Positions 1 to 7,763 of a DNA stretch of 46,682 nt are shown one piece after another. Position numbers and translations under genes: made by a program. The stretch's first letter is position 1. Each line of letters begins with the position of its first letter. The stretch comes from an uncultured Eggerthella sp. (lineage in GTDB: Bacteria > Actinomycetota > Coriobacteriia > Coriobacteriales > Eggerthellaceae), in contig URVA01000002.1 in the NCBI GenBank assembly GCA_900551155.1, forward strand, positions 1 to 46,682, read 5' to 3'. Below the pieces are notes generated by a model. The model made no database searches, was not told where the DNA came from, and saw only the letters and a program-made list of their open reading frames with translations.

Positions 1-1
1 A

Positions 2-508
2 GGGTTCACTACAGAATATGCTGCATTTTTAGTTTCCATCAGTGGAGCTTGTCTTACCTTGTCAAAGCTTTTCATGGGAATGATTTTCGACAAAGTGGGT
101 ACGTGCAAGGGTTCATTTGTGTTCTTTTGCCTCTTCATTGCAGGAATGCTTCTTCTTTGTCTTTCTGACATGGGCAATCATAATTTCGCATTTTCTGGAG
201 TTGTTCTATATAGCCTAGGCTTAGCTCTTGGAACCGTGGGTATTTCTATCTGGTCTATAGAATTAGCTCCGCGTGGACGGCAAGTTAAGACAATTAGAAA
301 CTTTCAAATTGCCTATGCTCTTGGTGGATTTATCTTTACCTTCTTACCAGGCTTTCTTATGGAGGCAACGGGAACCTATCTCAGTTCTTATTTGACCTTA
401 TTTGCCATGATGATTGCCGCTGCCGTTATTATTGTTGGTCTGTATTTAGTGCTTGATAGAAGAGCGGCTCGCGCGTTTAACGAGCAAAGCTCTAATAAGG
501 TGAAATAA
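2..508 (+). CDS. MFS transporter, C-terminal part (5' end outside window)
   Basis: The reading frame is open to the left edge, so only the last ~168 residues are present. They form about five hydrophobic segments joined by short basic loops (for example FDKVG and APRGRQVKTIRN), ending in a short charged cytoplasmic tail (LDRRAARAFNEQSSNKVK). This layout fits the C-terminal half of a 12-TM major facilitator superfamily permease. The internal TTG at 59 is not a credible start because coding continues upstream of it. The substrate cannot be told from this fragment. No strong terminator follows; a GCTGTT/AACAGC pair around 520-586 has a long loop and is weak. Confidence 0.75.
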   Translation, partial: GFTTEYAAFLVSISGACLTLSKLFMGMIFDKVGTCKGSFVFFCLFIAGMLLLCLSDMGNHNFAFSGVVLYSLGLALGTVGISIWSIELAPRGRQVKTIRNFQIAYALGGFIFTFLPGFLMEATGTYLSSYLTLFAMMIAAAVIIVGLYLVLDRRAARAFNEQSSNKVK

Positions 509-677
509 AGAAAATAAAGAAAGCTGTTAATGCAGCGCAAGCAGTGCAGCATGAGTGCATATTTGATAAACAGCTATTTCTTGGATTTATTAAACAGCGG
601 AAAAAGCAAAGTAATCCTGATAGTTTAACGTAGCGTGAACATGTTATTAACGCGCAATTTTCGATACGTTCCAAAGG

Positions 678-714
678 TTAACAATACTTAACTCCATCTT
701 ACATCCTTTTAACA
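678..714 (+). promoter_or_regulatory. Pho-box-like array of four direct hexamers upstream of the phosphate permease
   Basis: Four hexamers lie in the same orientation: TTAACA (678), TTAACT (688), TTACAT (699) and TTAACA (709). Start-to-start spacings are 10, 11 and 10 bp. This matches the layout known for the Bacillus-type PhoP box (TTNACA repeats about 11 bp apart) and differs from the Streptomyces GTTCAC-type box. The next gene downstream is a PiT phosphate permease starting at 856, so control by phosphate starvation through a PhoP-type response regulator is a reasonable inference. The rest of the 509-855 gap holds no gene that I can support. Confidence 0.6.
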
Positions 715-855
715 TTTGCCTTGCTATTCTTGCCTAGACGTTATGAGACGCGGGAAAAAACTGCGTGTTTCGTAGCGGAACAGGCAAGAGGCATGCACGT
801 TGTTTCGAACCTGCGATTAAGGCAAATATCCATTAAAAGGAGGAACAAGAAGAGT

Positions 856-2016
856 ATGGATATCGCTACTCTTGTCGTCGTGGGCTTAGTAATTATTGTT
901 GCCCTTACGTTCGACTTTACGAATGGCTTCCATGATACGGCAAACGCCATGGCAACTTCTATTGCTACGGGCGCTTTGAAGCCAAAAACGGCAGTTATTG
1001 CTGCAGGTACGTTAAACCTCATTGGTGCGTTTCTTTCCACGGAGGTTGCAAACACTATTTCTGGTGGTCTTATTAACGAACAGGCAGTAACTATTGCACC
1101 TGAATTTATTTTGGCAGGCTTGTTGGGTGCAATTATTTGGAATTTGCTTACGTGGCTGGTGGGCCTTCCTTCCAGTTCCTCTCATGCTTTGTTTGGCGGA
1201 CTCGTAGGCGCTGTTATCGTTGGTGCTGGCACTCAGGGCGTTAATTTCTTTGCAGTACTCACGAAGGTTCTTATTCCTGCATTGGTATCTCCTGTGGTTG
1301 CTGGTCTTGCAGCATTTCTCGCAGTTAAGCTCATTTACTTTATTGTTAAATCCTTGGATGAAAAATATATCGAAAATGGCTTCCGTCATGGTCAGACCGT
1401 CACCGCTTGCTTGGTAGCGCTTTCTCATGGTACCAACGACGCTCAGAAAACCATGGGCATCATTACTCTTACGTTAATTGCCGTAGGTGTTCAGCCTTCT
1501 GGTTCCGATCCACAATTATGGGTAATTGCCGCATGTGGTTTGGCAATCGCTTTGGGTACTTATATGGGCGGTTGGCGCGTAATTCGTACCCTTGGCAAGG
1601 GCCTAACGGAAATTAATACTCCACAGGGCTTTGCTGCTGAAGCAAGTTCTGCAACTACTATTTTGGTTTCTTCCCACCTTGGTTTTGCTCTTTCCACCAC
1701 CCAGGTTTGCTCTGGTTCTATTATTGGCGTTGGCTTGGGCAAGAAGGGTAACGAAGTTAACTGGGGTGTTGCAGGTCGCATGCTTATCGCTTGGCTTATC
1801 ACGTTCCCAGCAGCAGGCATTATTGCTGCAGCTGCTTGTTCGGTGGCGAAGATCAATGTATTCGGTACCGCTGCGGTTGTTGTAATGGCAGCTATTATCG
1901 CAATAGTTATCTTCCGCTTGTCTCGTCGTAATCCTGTTAACTCTCTTAATGTTAACGAGGGTACCGAGGTCAAGATCAACCTCGACAACAAACAACAAGC
2001 TACGGCTGCTGCATAA
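856..2016 (+). CDS. PiT-family inorganic phosphate transporter
   Basis: This is a 386-residue integral membrane protein of the PiT (PHO4) family, which takes up inorganic phosphate, usually as a metal-phosphate complex or with a cation. The family signatures are clear: GFHDTANA at residues 24-31 in the first half, SSSSHALFGG after it, and the inverted second-half copy SHGTNDAQKTMGI. About ten hydrophobic segments are seen. The start is set by AAAAGGAGG at 835-843 ahead of ATG 856; an open frame further upstream to 721 has no comparable ribosome binding site. It leads an operon with a small membrane protein 14 bp downstream and a universal stress protein. A Pho-box-like array at 678-714 suggests induction when phosphate is low. 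Confidence 0.92.
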   Translation: MDIATLVVVGLVIIVALTFDFTNGFHDTANAMATSIATGALKPKTAVIAAGTLNLIGAFLSTEVANTISGGLINEQAVTIAPEFILAGLLGAIIWNLLTWLVGLPSSSSHALFGGLVGAVIVGAGTQGVNFFAVLTKVLIPALVSPVVAGLAAFLAVKLIYFIVKSLDEKYIENGFRHGQTVTACLVALSHGTNDAQKTMGIITLTLIAVGVQPSGSDPQLWVIAACGLAIALGTYMGGWRVIRTLGKGLTEINTPQGFAAEASSATTILVSSHLGFALSTTQVCSGSIIGVGLGKKGNEVNWGVAGRMLIAWLITFPAAGIIAAAACSVAKINVFGTAAVVVMAAIIAIVIFRLSRRNPVNSLNVNEGTEVKINLDNKQQATAAA

Positions 2017-2030
2017 GAGAGGGGAATGTG

Positions 2031-2258
2031 ATGGAAGAAGTAATGAATTTCGTTACGGTACTCGTTGTTGCCGTAGTTATTGCAGGTGGCATTGGCACTA
2101 TGTATGCAACGGGTCTTCGTTTGTGGGCACGTAGTGCCGCTGCGGAGCAGGAAGGTAGTGGCTTTATGGGCTCTCGCATTGCTTCCGTTGCTTGTTTTGC
2201 TGCTTGTATTCTGGTGGTGCTGTTTGCACTGTGGCTCATGATTCCAATGTTCCACTAG
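2031..2258 (+). CDS. small two-TM membrane protein in the phosphate permease operon
   Basis: A 75-residue protein with a hydrophobic helix at about residues 5-25 (FVTVLVVAVVIAGGIG), a short polar stretch containing GLRLWARSAAAEQEGSG, and a second helix at about 50-72 (VACFAACILVVLFALWLMI). GAGAGGGGA just upstream sets the start at ATG 2031; a GTG directly before it (2028) is possible. It sits 14 bp after the PiT gene and 23 bp before the universal stress protein, so it is almost surely co-transcribed with them. I do not recognise the family. Its place suggests an accessory subunit or a stabiliser of the permease, which is inference only. Confidence 0.8.
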   Translation: MEEVMNFVTVLVVAVVIAGGIGTMYATGLRLWARSAAAEQEGSGFMGSRIASVACFAACILVVLFALWLMIPMFH

Positions 2259-2281
2259 GCTGTTAGGAGAGATTGAATACC

Positions 2282-3148
2282 ATGAAAAACATTCTTGTTG
2301 GTATTGACGGCAGTGATCGCAGCCAGTGTGCGCTGGATTGGGCTACCGCCTTGGCAAACAAAACTGAAGGTGCTCAGATTACGTTATTGGCAGTTATCGA
2401 TCCTGGATCGGCTCGTTTGGCTGGTTCCGATGAAAAGATTTTGCAGACTGCAGTAGACAATGTGTTGGGTTCCGCACAAGAACGTATTGCAGAGAACTAT
2501 CCTGCTCTTACGGTTCATACAACTGTAGGTAGGGGAGATATTGTTGAAGCTTTAATTGCTGCATCCGAAGATCACGACATCGTGGTGCTTGGTTCTCATC
2601 ACAACAAAACAGTTGGAGAACGTGTTTTTGGCGCAAAGGGCCTGCGCGTTGCTAGTGGCTCTAAAACAGCAACAGCAGTTATTCCTTCTGATTACACACC
2701 AGATCATAGCGGACATGGCATCATGGTAGGCGTTGGTCCTGATGACACGAGCAACGATGCTGTGGTAACGGGTGTAAACATGGCTCTTGCCTTCAATGAG
2801 CCTTTGGAACTTGTTTCTGCATGGGGCGTTCCAACGTTGCTTGCTCGCTCGGCTGAAGTTATGGGCGGCGGTTTGCAGCCAGTTGGTGAAATGTTCCAGC
2901 GCAAACTCGATACACTGATTGCTCAGATTAAGGAAAAGTATCCTGAGCTTGAGGTAACGGGTCGCTCTGTTGAGGGTTCTTCTCCAACTCAGGTAATTAT
3001 GGAATGCGCTAAAGACAAGCGAATGCTTTTGCTGGGTACCCATGCTCGATCCCGCGTTAGCCGCGCGCTGTTTGGATCGGTAACGTTTGGCGTGCTTTCT
3101 CGCTTAGAGATTCCTACCATTATTGTTCATGAACAAGGAGAAGAATAA
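2282..3148 (+). CDS. tandem universal stress protein (two UspA domains)
   Basis: A 288-residue cytoplasmic protein built from two UspA folds. The first begins MKNILVGIDGSDRS and the second begins near residue 143 with GIMVGVGPDDTSNDAV. The C-terminal domain carries a nucleotide-binding-like motif (LLLGTHARSRVSRALFGSVT); in the first domain the equivalent region is VVLGSHHNKTVGERVFGAKG and is less regular. Two-domain Usps usually bind ATP and act in stress survival. AGGAGA at 2265-2270 favours ATG 2282 over the TTG at 2273, which is too close. It is the last gene of the phosphate operon, and a rho-independent terminator follows at 3209. Confidence 0.9.
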   Translation: MKNILVGIDGSDRSQCALDWATALANKTEGAQITLLAVIDPGSARLAGSDEKILQTAVDNVLGSAQERIAENYPALTVHTTVGRGDIVEALIAASEDHDIVVLGSHHNKTVGERVFGAKGLRVASGSKTATAVIPSDYTPDHSGHGIMVGVGPDDTSNDAVVTGVNMALAFNEPLELVSAWGVPTLLARSAEVMGGGLQPVGEMFQRKLDTLIAQIKEKYPELEVTGRSVEGSSPTQVIMECAKDKRMLLLGTHARSRVSRALFGSVTFGVLSRLEIPTIIVHEQGEE

Positions 3149-3208
3149 ATACGTTCTTCCCGCTAAGCTTTAACGAGCTTGCTTAAACGATATTTGCTTA
3201 TCTGATAT

Positions 3209-3242
3209 GTGGCTGCATCAAACAAGGTGCAGCTACTTTTTA
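3209..3242 (+). terminator. rho-independent terminator after the universal stress protein
   Basis: An 11-bp stem GTGGCTGCATC / GGTGCAGCTAC (two G-U pairs), loop AAACAA, is followed directly by TTTTTATT. It closes the PiT-small protein-Usp operon. Confidence 0.85.
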
Positions 3243-3258
3243 TTCAGGATTTTTCAGA

Positions 3259-3458
3259 ATAAAGGCAATCACTATTTCGTTAAGAGAAACCTCCGCGCTT
3301 TTTCACTTTTCAAGAATTCTCATAACGAAGCGAAAAGAACGCACGCAAGTTTTGGGTATCCCAATAATAATTCTTGCTAATCTGGGGCTTCGTTTTTAAT
3401 GAATCCTTGAAAAGTGGCGCTCCAGAATTTCTCTTCCCAAAATAGTGATTGCCTTTAT
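3259..3458. repeat. long hairpin element A (200 bp, family 2) between convergent genes
   Basis: The outer arms at 3259-3277 and 3440-3458 are perfect 19-bp inverted repeats (core AAAGGCAATCACTATTT). Pairing continues inward with small interruptions: AAGAGAAA, CACTTTTCAAG with CTTGAAAAGTG, and ACGAAGC with GCTTCGT. The apex contains TTGGGTATCCCAA. The whole interval can fold into one imperfect hairpin. It lies between the 3' ends of the Usp gene (+) and the MBL-fold gene (-). It shares internal landmarks (CGCTTTTTC, CAAGAA, GCACGCAAG, right-arm CTTG...GCGCTC) with element B at 36683-36879. It has no coding sign. Confidence 0.8.
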
Positions 3459-3494
3459 ATAAGAAAGACTGCAAAACCTGCAAACAAGTCGCAC

Positions 3495-4547
3495 TTATTC
3501 GGCGCGGCGAACTTCCCATTGATCTGCTATGTAGAAACGACGCTTGTTTTCACAAACGGTAAGCGTGATGCGGCCTGCGTTAACAAGGTAGATTAAGTGT
3601 GCCAGCGTTTCTCCAAGAGAATAGAATTTCTGGTCTATGGTCCATTCATCCCAATTGGGATGCTTCCAAGAAGCACTGCGGGCGATATCAATTAAGCTTG
3701 CATGCCCATCAGCTACTAATTCGTAGAGTTCTTCCAGACGGTTTTTGTGGAACTGTTTAAGGAAATCTACGCGCTGGGCAACTCCCGTAAAAGGCTTACC
3801 GTGTCCTGGCAAGATAAGATCAACGTCTAAATCGCGAACCTTATCAAGGCTATTAAAGAATTCTTTCAAGGCATCATAAGAGGTGATCCAACTCATAATG
3901 CTTGGAGTGATGCGTTCCAGTACGTGGTCTCCTGCGATAAGTACTTTGATGGTGGGCTCATACAGGCAGATGTGCCAATCGTCATGCCCAGGTGTAGTAA
4001 TTACCTGGAATCGATACGATCCGTTGCGATATACATCACCATCGGCAAGATAAAACAGGTCGGGCTGGTTTTTGAGCGGGAGCAATTCCGCGCTTACGCG
4101 ATAGGTATTTGCATCGCGCTTTTGCATGCTGCGACCATATATTTTGTCAGGCTGAAGAAGATGTCCAATCAAAGGATTAAAGACGGGGGACTGAATATTC
4201 ATCAAATTCTGCACTTCCTGAAATGAGTGCATGTTGGCATAGATGCGCATCCAGCGTCGCCAGATGCGATCCAAGTTGCTGGTATGGTCGGGATGAGAAT
4301 GAGTAAGAACGATTTCTACCGATTCCCAATCGCGTCCCAGCGCATGAAGTGCATTTTCGAGTGCTGCTTCGCAGTCAGGATGATCGAATCCTACATCAAT
4401 AATAGTTGTCTTATCTTCGCTAAGGATGAAGTAGGAGTTCAAAAATTCAAGTGGGTTGTCTGGCAAGGGAACAGGAACGCGGTAAATTCCTGGAAAAAGT
4501 TGTTCCATGTTTCCGTTGTTGTATTGGTCTAAGTATTTAGCTGCCAT
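3495..4547 (-). CDS. metallo-beta-lactamase-fold hydrolase
   Basis: A 350-residue MBL-superfamily enzyme. The metal motif HSHPDH is at residues 83-88 (H83, H85, D87, H88). Further conserved points are TPGHDDWH, IAGDHVL and LILPGHGKP, which supply the remaining ligands of a dinuclear site. The C-terminal ~90 residues (helical, HKNRLEELYELV onwards) resemble the winged-helix-like extension of LACTB2-type MBL hydrolases, but the substrate is not known. GGGGGAG lies 6 nt before ATG 4547. The gene is alone on its strand and ends against element A. A nuclease, thioesterase or glyoxalase-II-like role are all possible. Confidence 0.85.
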   Translation of the reverse strand: MAAKYLDQYNNGNMEQLFPGIYRVPVPLPDNPLEFLNSYFILSEDKTTIIDVGFDHPDCEAALENALHALGRDWESVEIVLTHSHPDHTSNLDRIWRRWMRIYANMHSFQEVQNLMNIQSPVFNPLIGHLLQPDKIYGRSMQKRDANTYRVSAELLPLKNQPDLFYLADGDVYRNGSYRFQVITTPGHDDWHICLYEPTIKVLIAGDHVLERITPSIMSWITSYDALKEFFNSLDKVRDLDVDLILPGHGKPFTGVAQRVDFLKQFHKNRLEELYELVADGHASLIDIARSASWKHPNWDEWTIDQKFYSLGETLAHLIYLVNAGRITLTVCENKRRFYIADQWEVRRAE

Positions 4548-4645
4548 ACGTACTCCCCCGACGTATTTTTGTCCCCGCTACAGCCTATCAAATTACGCGA
4601 TAGTTGCGTTAGGATGATGAAGGGGAATTTACGAAAGGGTAAAAC

Positions 4646-5461
4646 ATGGCATCGAGCGATAGGGCATTAAGTGATATGCATTGTCATGTTGGATTCATGG
4701 CAGATCCTTGTCGATTTGTTCAGGAAGCAGAGCTTGCGCATACCTGCGTTTTGGCAGTAAGTGCTACGCCCTGTGATTATCGTGCGTTTCGAAGCGTGTT
4801 TTCTGGCAACGACCCTCGGTTTGTTTTTCCTGCGCTTGGTATTCATCCGTGGTGGGTTCCCGATACTGAAAAAGAAGTAGCGCGTCTACTTAACGAATTC
4901 GATAGCCTTTTCTCTTCGGCAAGTTGTATTGGGGAAATCGGGTTGGATTTTTCTCCCCGCCGCGTCCATACAAAGGAGTGGCAACTAAGGGTTCTTAAGC
5001 ACATCTTGAAACGTTGTACGGACCGAGGACAAATGCTCTTTTCTCTTCATTGCGTTCAGGCGTATCCAGAACTATTTACCTGTCTTGAAAAGAGCGGTGC
5101 GCTGAAGCAGTGCAAAGGTATTTTTCATTGGTTTTCAGGATCGTCTGAGCATCTAAGGTATGCCATTCAGCAAGGGTGTTATTTTTCGGTTAGCAAGCGA
5201 ATGCTTGCCTCGAAGCGAGGTCGCGAATACGTTAAAGCAATTCCAGAAAACCGTCTTCTTCTAGAAACGGATGCGCCTTTCGTTACGATTCAAAACAATG
5301 AAATTCCTTCAGTTCCTTACACTTTTAAGCAAGTTCAAGATGAGCTCTACGAAGCGATTGCTAATTTGGCTGCTATTCGAAAATGCGAAGTAGACTATCT
5401 AGCTGGTGTTATAAATAAAAATGCGCAATACTTGCTTAATTTGAAAGACTTCATGCATTAA
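4646..5461 (+). CDS. TatD-family metal-dependent hydrolase
   Basis: A 271-residue TIM-barrel hydrolase of the TatD family (metal-dependent DNase or phosphodiesterase). The family motifs occur in order: DMHCH at residues 10-14 (metal ligands H12 and H14), GIHPWW, GEIGLDF (metal Glu), LHCVQAY, IFHWFSG and LLETDAPF (catalytic Asp). Length is typical. GAAAGGG precedes ATG 4646. It is divergent from the MBL gene and about 45 bp upstream of the AEC permease. Within the TatD group it is fairly divergent (YFSVSKRMLASKRG where most members have a shorter loop), so the exact substrate is open. Confidence 0.85.
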   Translation: MASSDRALSDMHCHVGFMADPCRFVQEAELAHTCVLAVSATPCDYRAFRSVFSGNDPRFVFPALGIHPWWVPDTEKEVARLLNEFDSLFSSASCIGEIGLDFSPRRVHTKEWQLRVLKHILKRCTDRGQMLFSLHCVQAYPELFTCLEKSGALKQCKGIFHWFSGSSEHLRYAIQQGCYFSVSKRMLASKRGREYVKAIPENRLLLETDAPFVTIQNNEIPSVPYTFKQVQDELYEAIANLAAIRKCEVDYLAGVINKNAQYLLNLKDFMH

Positions 5462-5505
5462 TTTGGAGTATTTGAACAGGTTCATAAAGCGTTATTATCT
5501 CAAAT

Positions 5506-6423
5506 ATGGAAAATGCGCTTTTAACAGTAGCATCGTTGACGGCCATCATCCTTTTGGGGGTGGTGATGCCTCGTTTTATTAAAATCCCTCACGTCTTTAT
5601 TGATATTCTTTCCAAAATCGTATTCAACATCACGGTTCCGTGTGCAATTTTCTATGCTTTTGTAACGTCGGAGTTTAATCCGTCTTTCATTTTGTTGGTA
5701 GCGGTCGGCTTCATATGTTGTTTTATTCCATGGTTTGTTGCCATGCTTATTACTTGGCGCGAAGATCGTGATCGTCGTGTATTTATGATGTGCAATATCT
5801 CCGGTTACAACATAGGTAACTTTGTTTTGCCTTTCGCTATGGCAATGTTTCCCTCTCATACTATTGTTGCAATTTGTTTGTTTGATGCAGGAAATGCACT
5901 CATGACTAACGGCGGCATTTACCCGTTTACGAGCGCTTTGGTGGAAAAGGGAACATCGCTAGCGGGAAGAATATTGCTTGCACTGCAACGCCTGATAAAG
6001 TCAGTGCCCTTTGACTTGTATGCCTTGCTGGTGATTTTGGCTGTTGCAGGAGTACAAATTCCTCAGCAAGCAGCTACGTTTATTCATCCTATTGCTGAGG
6101 CAAATTCGTTTCTTGCCATGTTGCTTTTAGGGTTGATGGTCAACTTTACGATCGATCGCAGCAAAGTTGGTCAGTTAGTTCGCATTGTTCTTTGTCGTTT
6201 TATTTTATCGGGATTGCTCTGCGCTGCTTTGTTTATGTTCTTACCGTTTGATTACGAAACTCGTTTGGTGGTTGCAGCAATGCTGTGGGCTCCTGCTGCT
6301 GGCTTGGGTCCGGTGTTTACCATGTGGCTCAAAGGTGATGAAGGCTTAGCTGGTTTGGCGAACGTAGTAACAGTTGCGGCGGGTGTTATCGCGATGACCA
6401 TTTTGGCAATCATGCTTTTTTAG
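5506..6423 (+). CDS. AEC-family permease (auxin efflux carrier-like), apparently leaderless
   Basis: A 305-residue protein with about ten hydrophobic segments, typical of the auxin efflux carrier family (PF03547), whose bacterial members carry small organic acids or similar solutes. The first half holds NITVPCAIFYAF and the centre holds NISGYNIGNFVLPF, both characteristic. No Shine-Dalgarno is present before ATG 5506. Instead a -10-like TATTAT lies at 5493-5498, 7 nt before the ATG, with TTGAAC at 5472-5477 (spacer 15, short). That geometry would start transcription at or very near the ATG, as in leaderless actinobacterial mRNAs. The substrate is unknown. Confidence 0.85.
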   Translation: MENALLTVASLTAIILLGVVMPRFIKIPHVFIDILSKIVFNITVPCAIFYAFVTSEFNPSFILLVAVGFICCFIPWFVAMLITWREDRDRRVFMMCNISGYNIGNFVLPFAMAMFPSHTIVAICLFDAGNALMTNGGIYPFTSALVEKGTSLAGRILLALQRLIKSVPFDLYALLVILAVAGVQIPQQAATFIHPIAEANSFLAMLLLGLMVNFTIDRSKVGQLVRIVLCRFILSGLLCAALFMFLPFDYETRLVVAAMLWAPAAGLGPVFTMWLKGDEGLAGLANVVTVAAGVIAMTILAIMLF

Positions 6424-6529
6424 TTGTATTTCAGTGACGAAGTGGTCAAGAATCAATGAAGAGTAAATGGATGCTCTTCAAGAAACCTTAGGTGCTTGCT
6501 AGCTTAGTAGAGCAGAAGGAGGCACTTTG

Positions 6530-7636
6530 GTGACAGAATCCAGACAACATAGCACTCAAACTAATCAGAATAAAGCTACTAATTCCAGCATCAAAGACAC
6601 TACTATCCAAAATTCTCCTGAAACGGCAGCGCCGTCAGCGGCTTTAACTGCTGCAAAACCTCAAGGGTTTTTGCGTAGCTTATTTGACGATTTGTCAATA
6701 GCCCAGGTAATCGCAGGTGCCTTGGCGGCTGCTACCGTATTTTTACTATCTTCCGTTATCGGAGTGGCAGGATCATTAATTGGTGCTGCTATTGGCTCGG
6801 TTATTTCTGCAGTATCTTCGCAGGTATATAAAAAGGCCCTTTCTGCTTCGGCAGATAAACTGCGCGATGTGGGACCAACGTCGTTAATGGATAGCGTTGA
6901 TGCTTCTTCAATAAAGAAAGAGGAAGAAATGTCGACTTCTTCCGAAGATGAAACGACATGCATTCCTGCACGCACGAATGCAGCAGAAAAGTCCGCTGCG
7001 GCTCATGTGATGAGCGCAAATGATTTACGCTATACCGCTCCTAACACTAACGGGGAAGACCCTGCGCTGCGCCGTGCGCACGAACGTCGTAATCGAAAAG
7101 CAAAAGTTCAGCGCCAGGTTTTGGTGGTGTCGGTAGTGTCTTCGTTGATTGCGATTGTTATTTGCGCAGGCATTATTACGTTTGCAACACAGGGTGAGGG
7201 GATTGGTACTAAGACCGAACCAATTTTGCCTGCTATAACTAACTATGATCATTCGTCATCAAATGCAGCTAGCGAGGCGAATGGCAATAACAACGAATCG
7301 AATACTTCTGAGGGAGAGTCATCCTCTACTTCAGATAATGTTTCTTCGAATTCTTCGGGCAGTTCAAATGGAACAAGCGAAAACCCAGACAGCAACAATT
7401 CGGGCAACGCTAACTCGAATGGAACTGGCGGTTCTGCTGCCCAAAATCCATCGGGGAATACGGACGCGAATACGGGGGATTCAAATAACAGCAACGGTTC
7501 TGCTGGATCTAGTGGCTCCAATGACTCTAGCAGCTCTGATGGCAGTGGTGGTTCAGGTACAAGCAGCGGATCGGGAAGTACTGGCAGCAATTCTTCAAGC
7601 GGAGATACCAATAGTGGATCTTCTGAGTCCGCTTAA
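6530..7636 (+). CDS. two-TM protein with long Ser/Asn/Gly-rich C-terminal tail
   Basis: About 368 residues from GTG 6530 (AAGGAGG at 6516-6522; the TTG at 6527 is closer and less likely). Order of parts: polar Thr/Gln/Asn-rich N-terminus; Gly/Ala-rich hydrophobic region at about 60-100 (VIAGALAAATVFLLSSVIG, then GSLIGAAIGSVISAV); a charged middle with RRAHERRNRKAKVQRQ; a clear TM helix at about 192-215 (VLVVSVVSSLIAIVICAGII); then ~140 residues of low-complexity Ser/Asn/Gly/Glu. The tail looks like a flexible extracytoplasmic wall-spanning segment. No LPxTG or catalytic motif is seen. I do not recognise a family; coding is supported by frame length, the ribosome binding site and composition. 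Confidence 0.75.
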   Translation: MTESRQHSTQTNQNKATNSSIKDTTIQNSPETAAPSAALTAAKPQGFLRSLFDDLSIAQVIAGALAAATVFLLSSVIGVAGSLIGAAIGSVISAVSSQVYKKALSASADKLRDVGPTSLMDSVDASSIKKEEEMSTSSEDETTCIPARTNAAEKSAAAHVMSANDLRYTAPNTNGEDPALRRAHERRNRKAKVQRQVLVVSVVSSLIAIVICAGIITFATQGEGIGTKTEPILPAITNYDHSSSNAASEANGNNNESNTSEGESSSTSDNVSSNSSGSSNGTSENPDSNNSGNANSNGTGGSAAQNPSGNTDANTGDSNNSNGSAGSSGSNDSSSSDGSGGSGTSSGSGSTGSNSSSGDTNSGSSESA

Positions 7637-7689
7637 TAGGCGGTTCATGCGCGTCTAGTTCCAAGATTTGCTGATCTGAATTGATAATA

Positions 7690-7740
7690 CTGCCCTGTAG
7701 GCGGAATGCGGTTCTTACCTACAGGGCAGGAAGCATTTTT
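7690..7740 (+). terminator. terminator-like hairpin between convergent genes
   Basis: A perfect 12-bp inverted repeat CTGCCCTGTAGG (7690-7701) / CCTACAGGGCAG (7718-7729) has a 16-nt loop and is followed by GAAGCATTTTT. The T-run is offset from the stem by six bases. The hairpin may serve both the gene ending at 7636 and the minus-strand gene ending at 7764. Confidence 0.6.
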
Positions 7741-7763
7741 AGCTTATAGGTTGGGCAGTAGTG

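Noticed and set aside
1560..2255. 231-codon minus-strand frame antisense to the PiT gene
   Set aside because: It covers the well-conserved PiT C-terminus and the whole small downstream gene; the product has no recognisable domain and no ribosome binding site was seen.
6443..6482. GAAGAG...CTCTTC hairpin after the AEC gene as a terminator
   Set aside because: Only six base pairs, a long loop and no T-run.
7245..7658. Open frame overlapping the Ser/Asn/Gly-rich tail in another frame
   Set aside because: A shadow of the low-complexity repeats; no ribosome binding site and an odd Ile/Arg/Leu-rich composition. The minus-strand frame over the same region (7249-7611) is likewise a Glu/Pro/Leu shadow.
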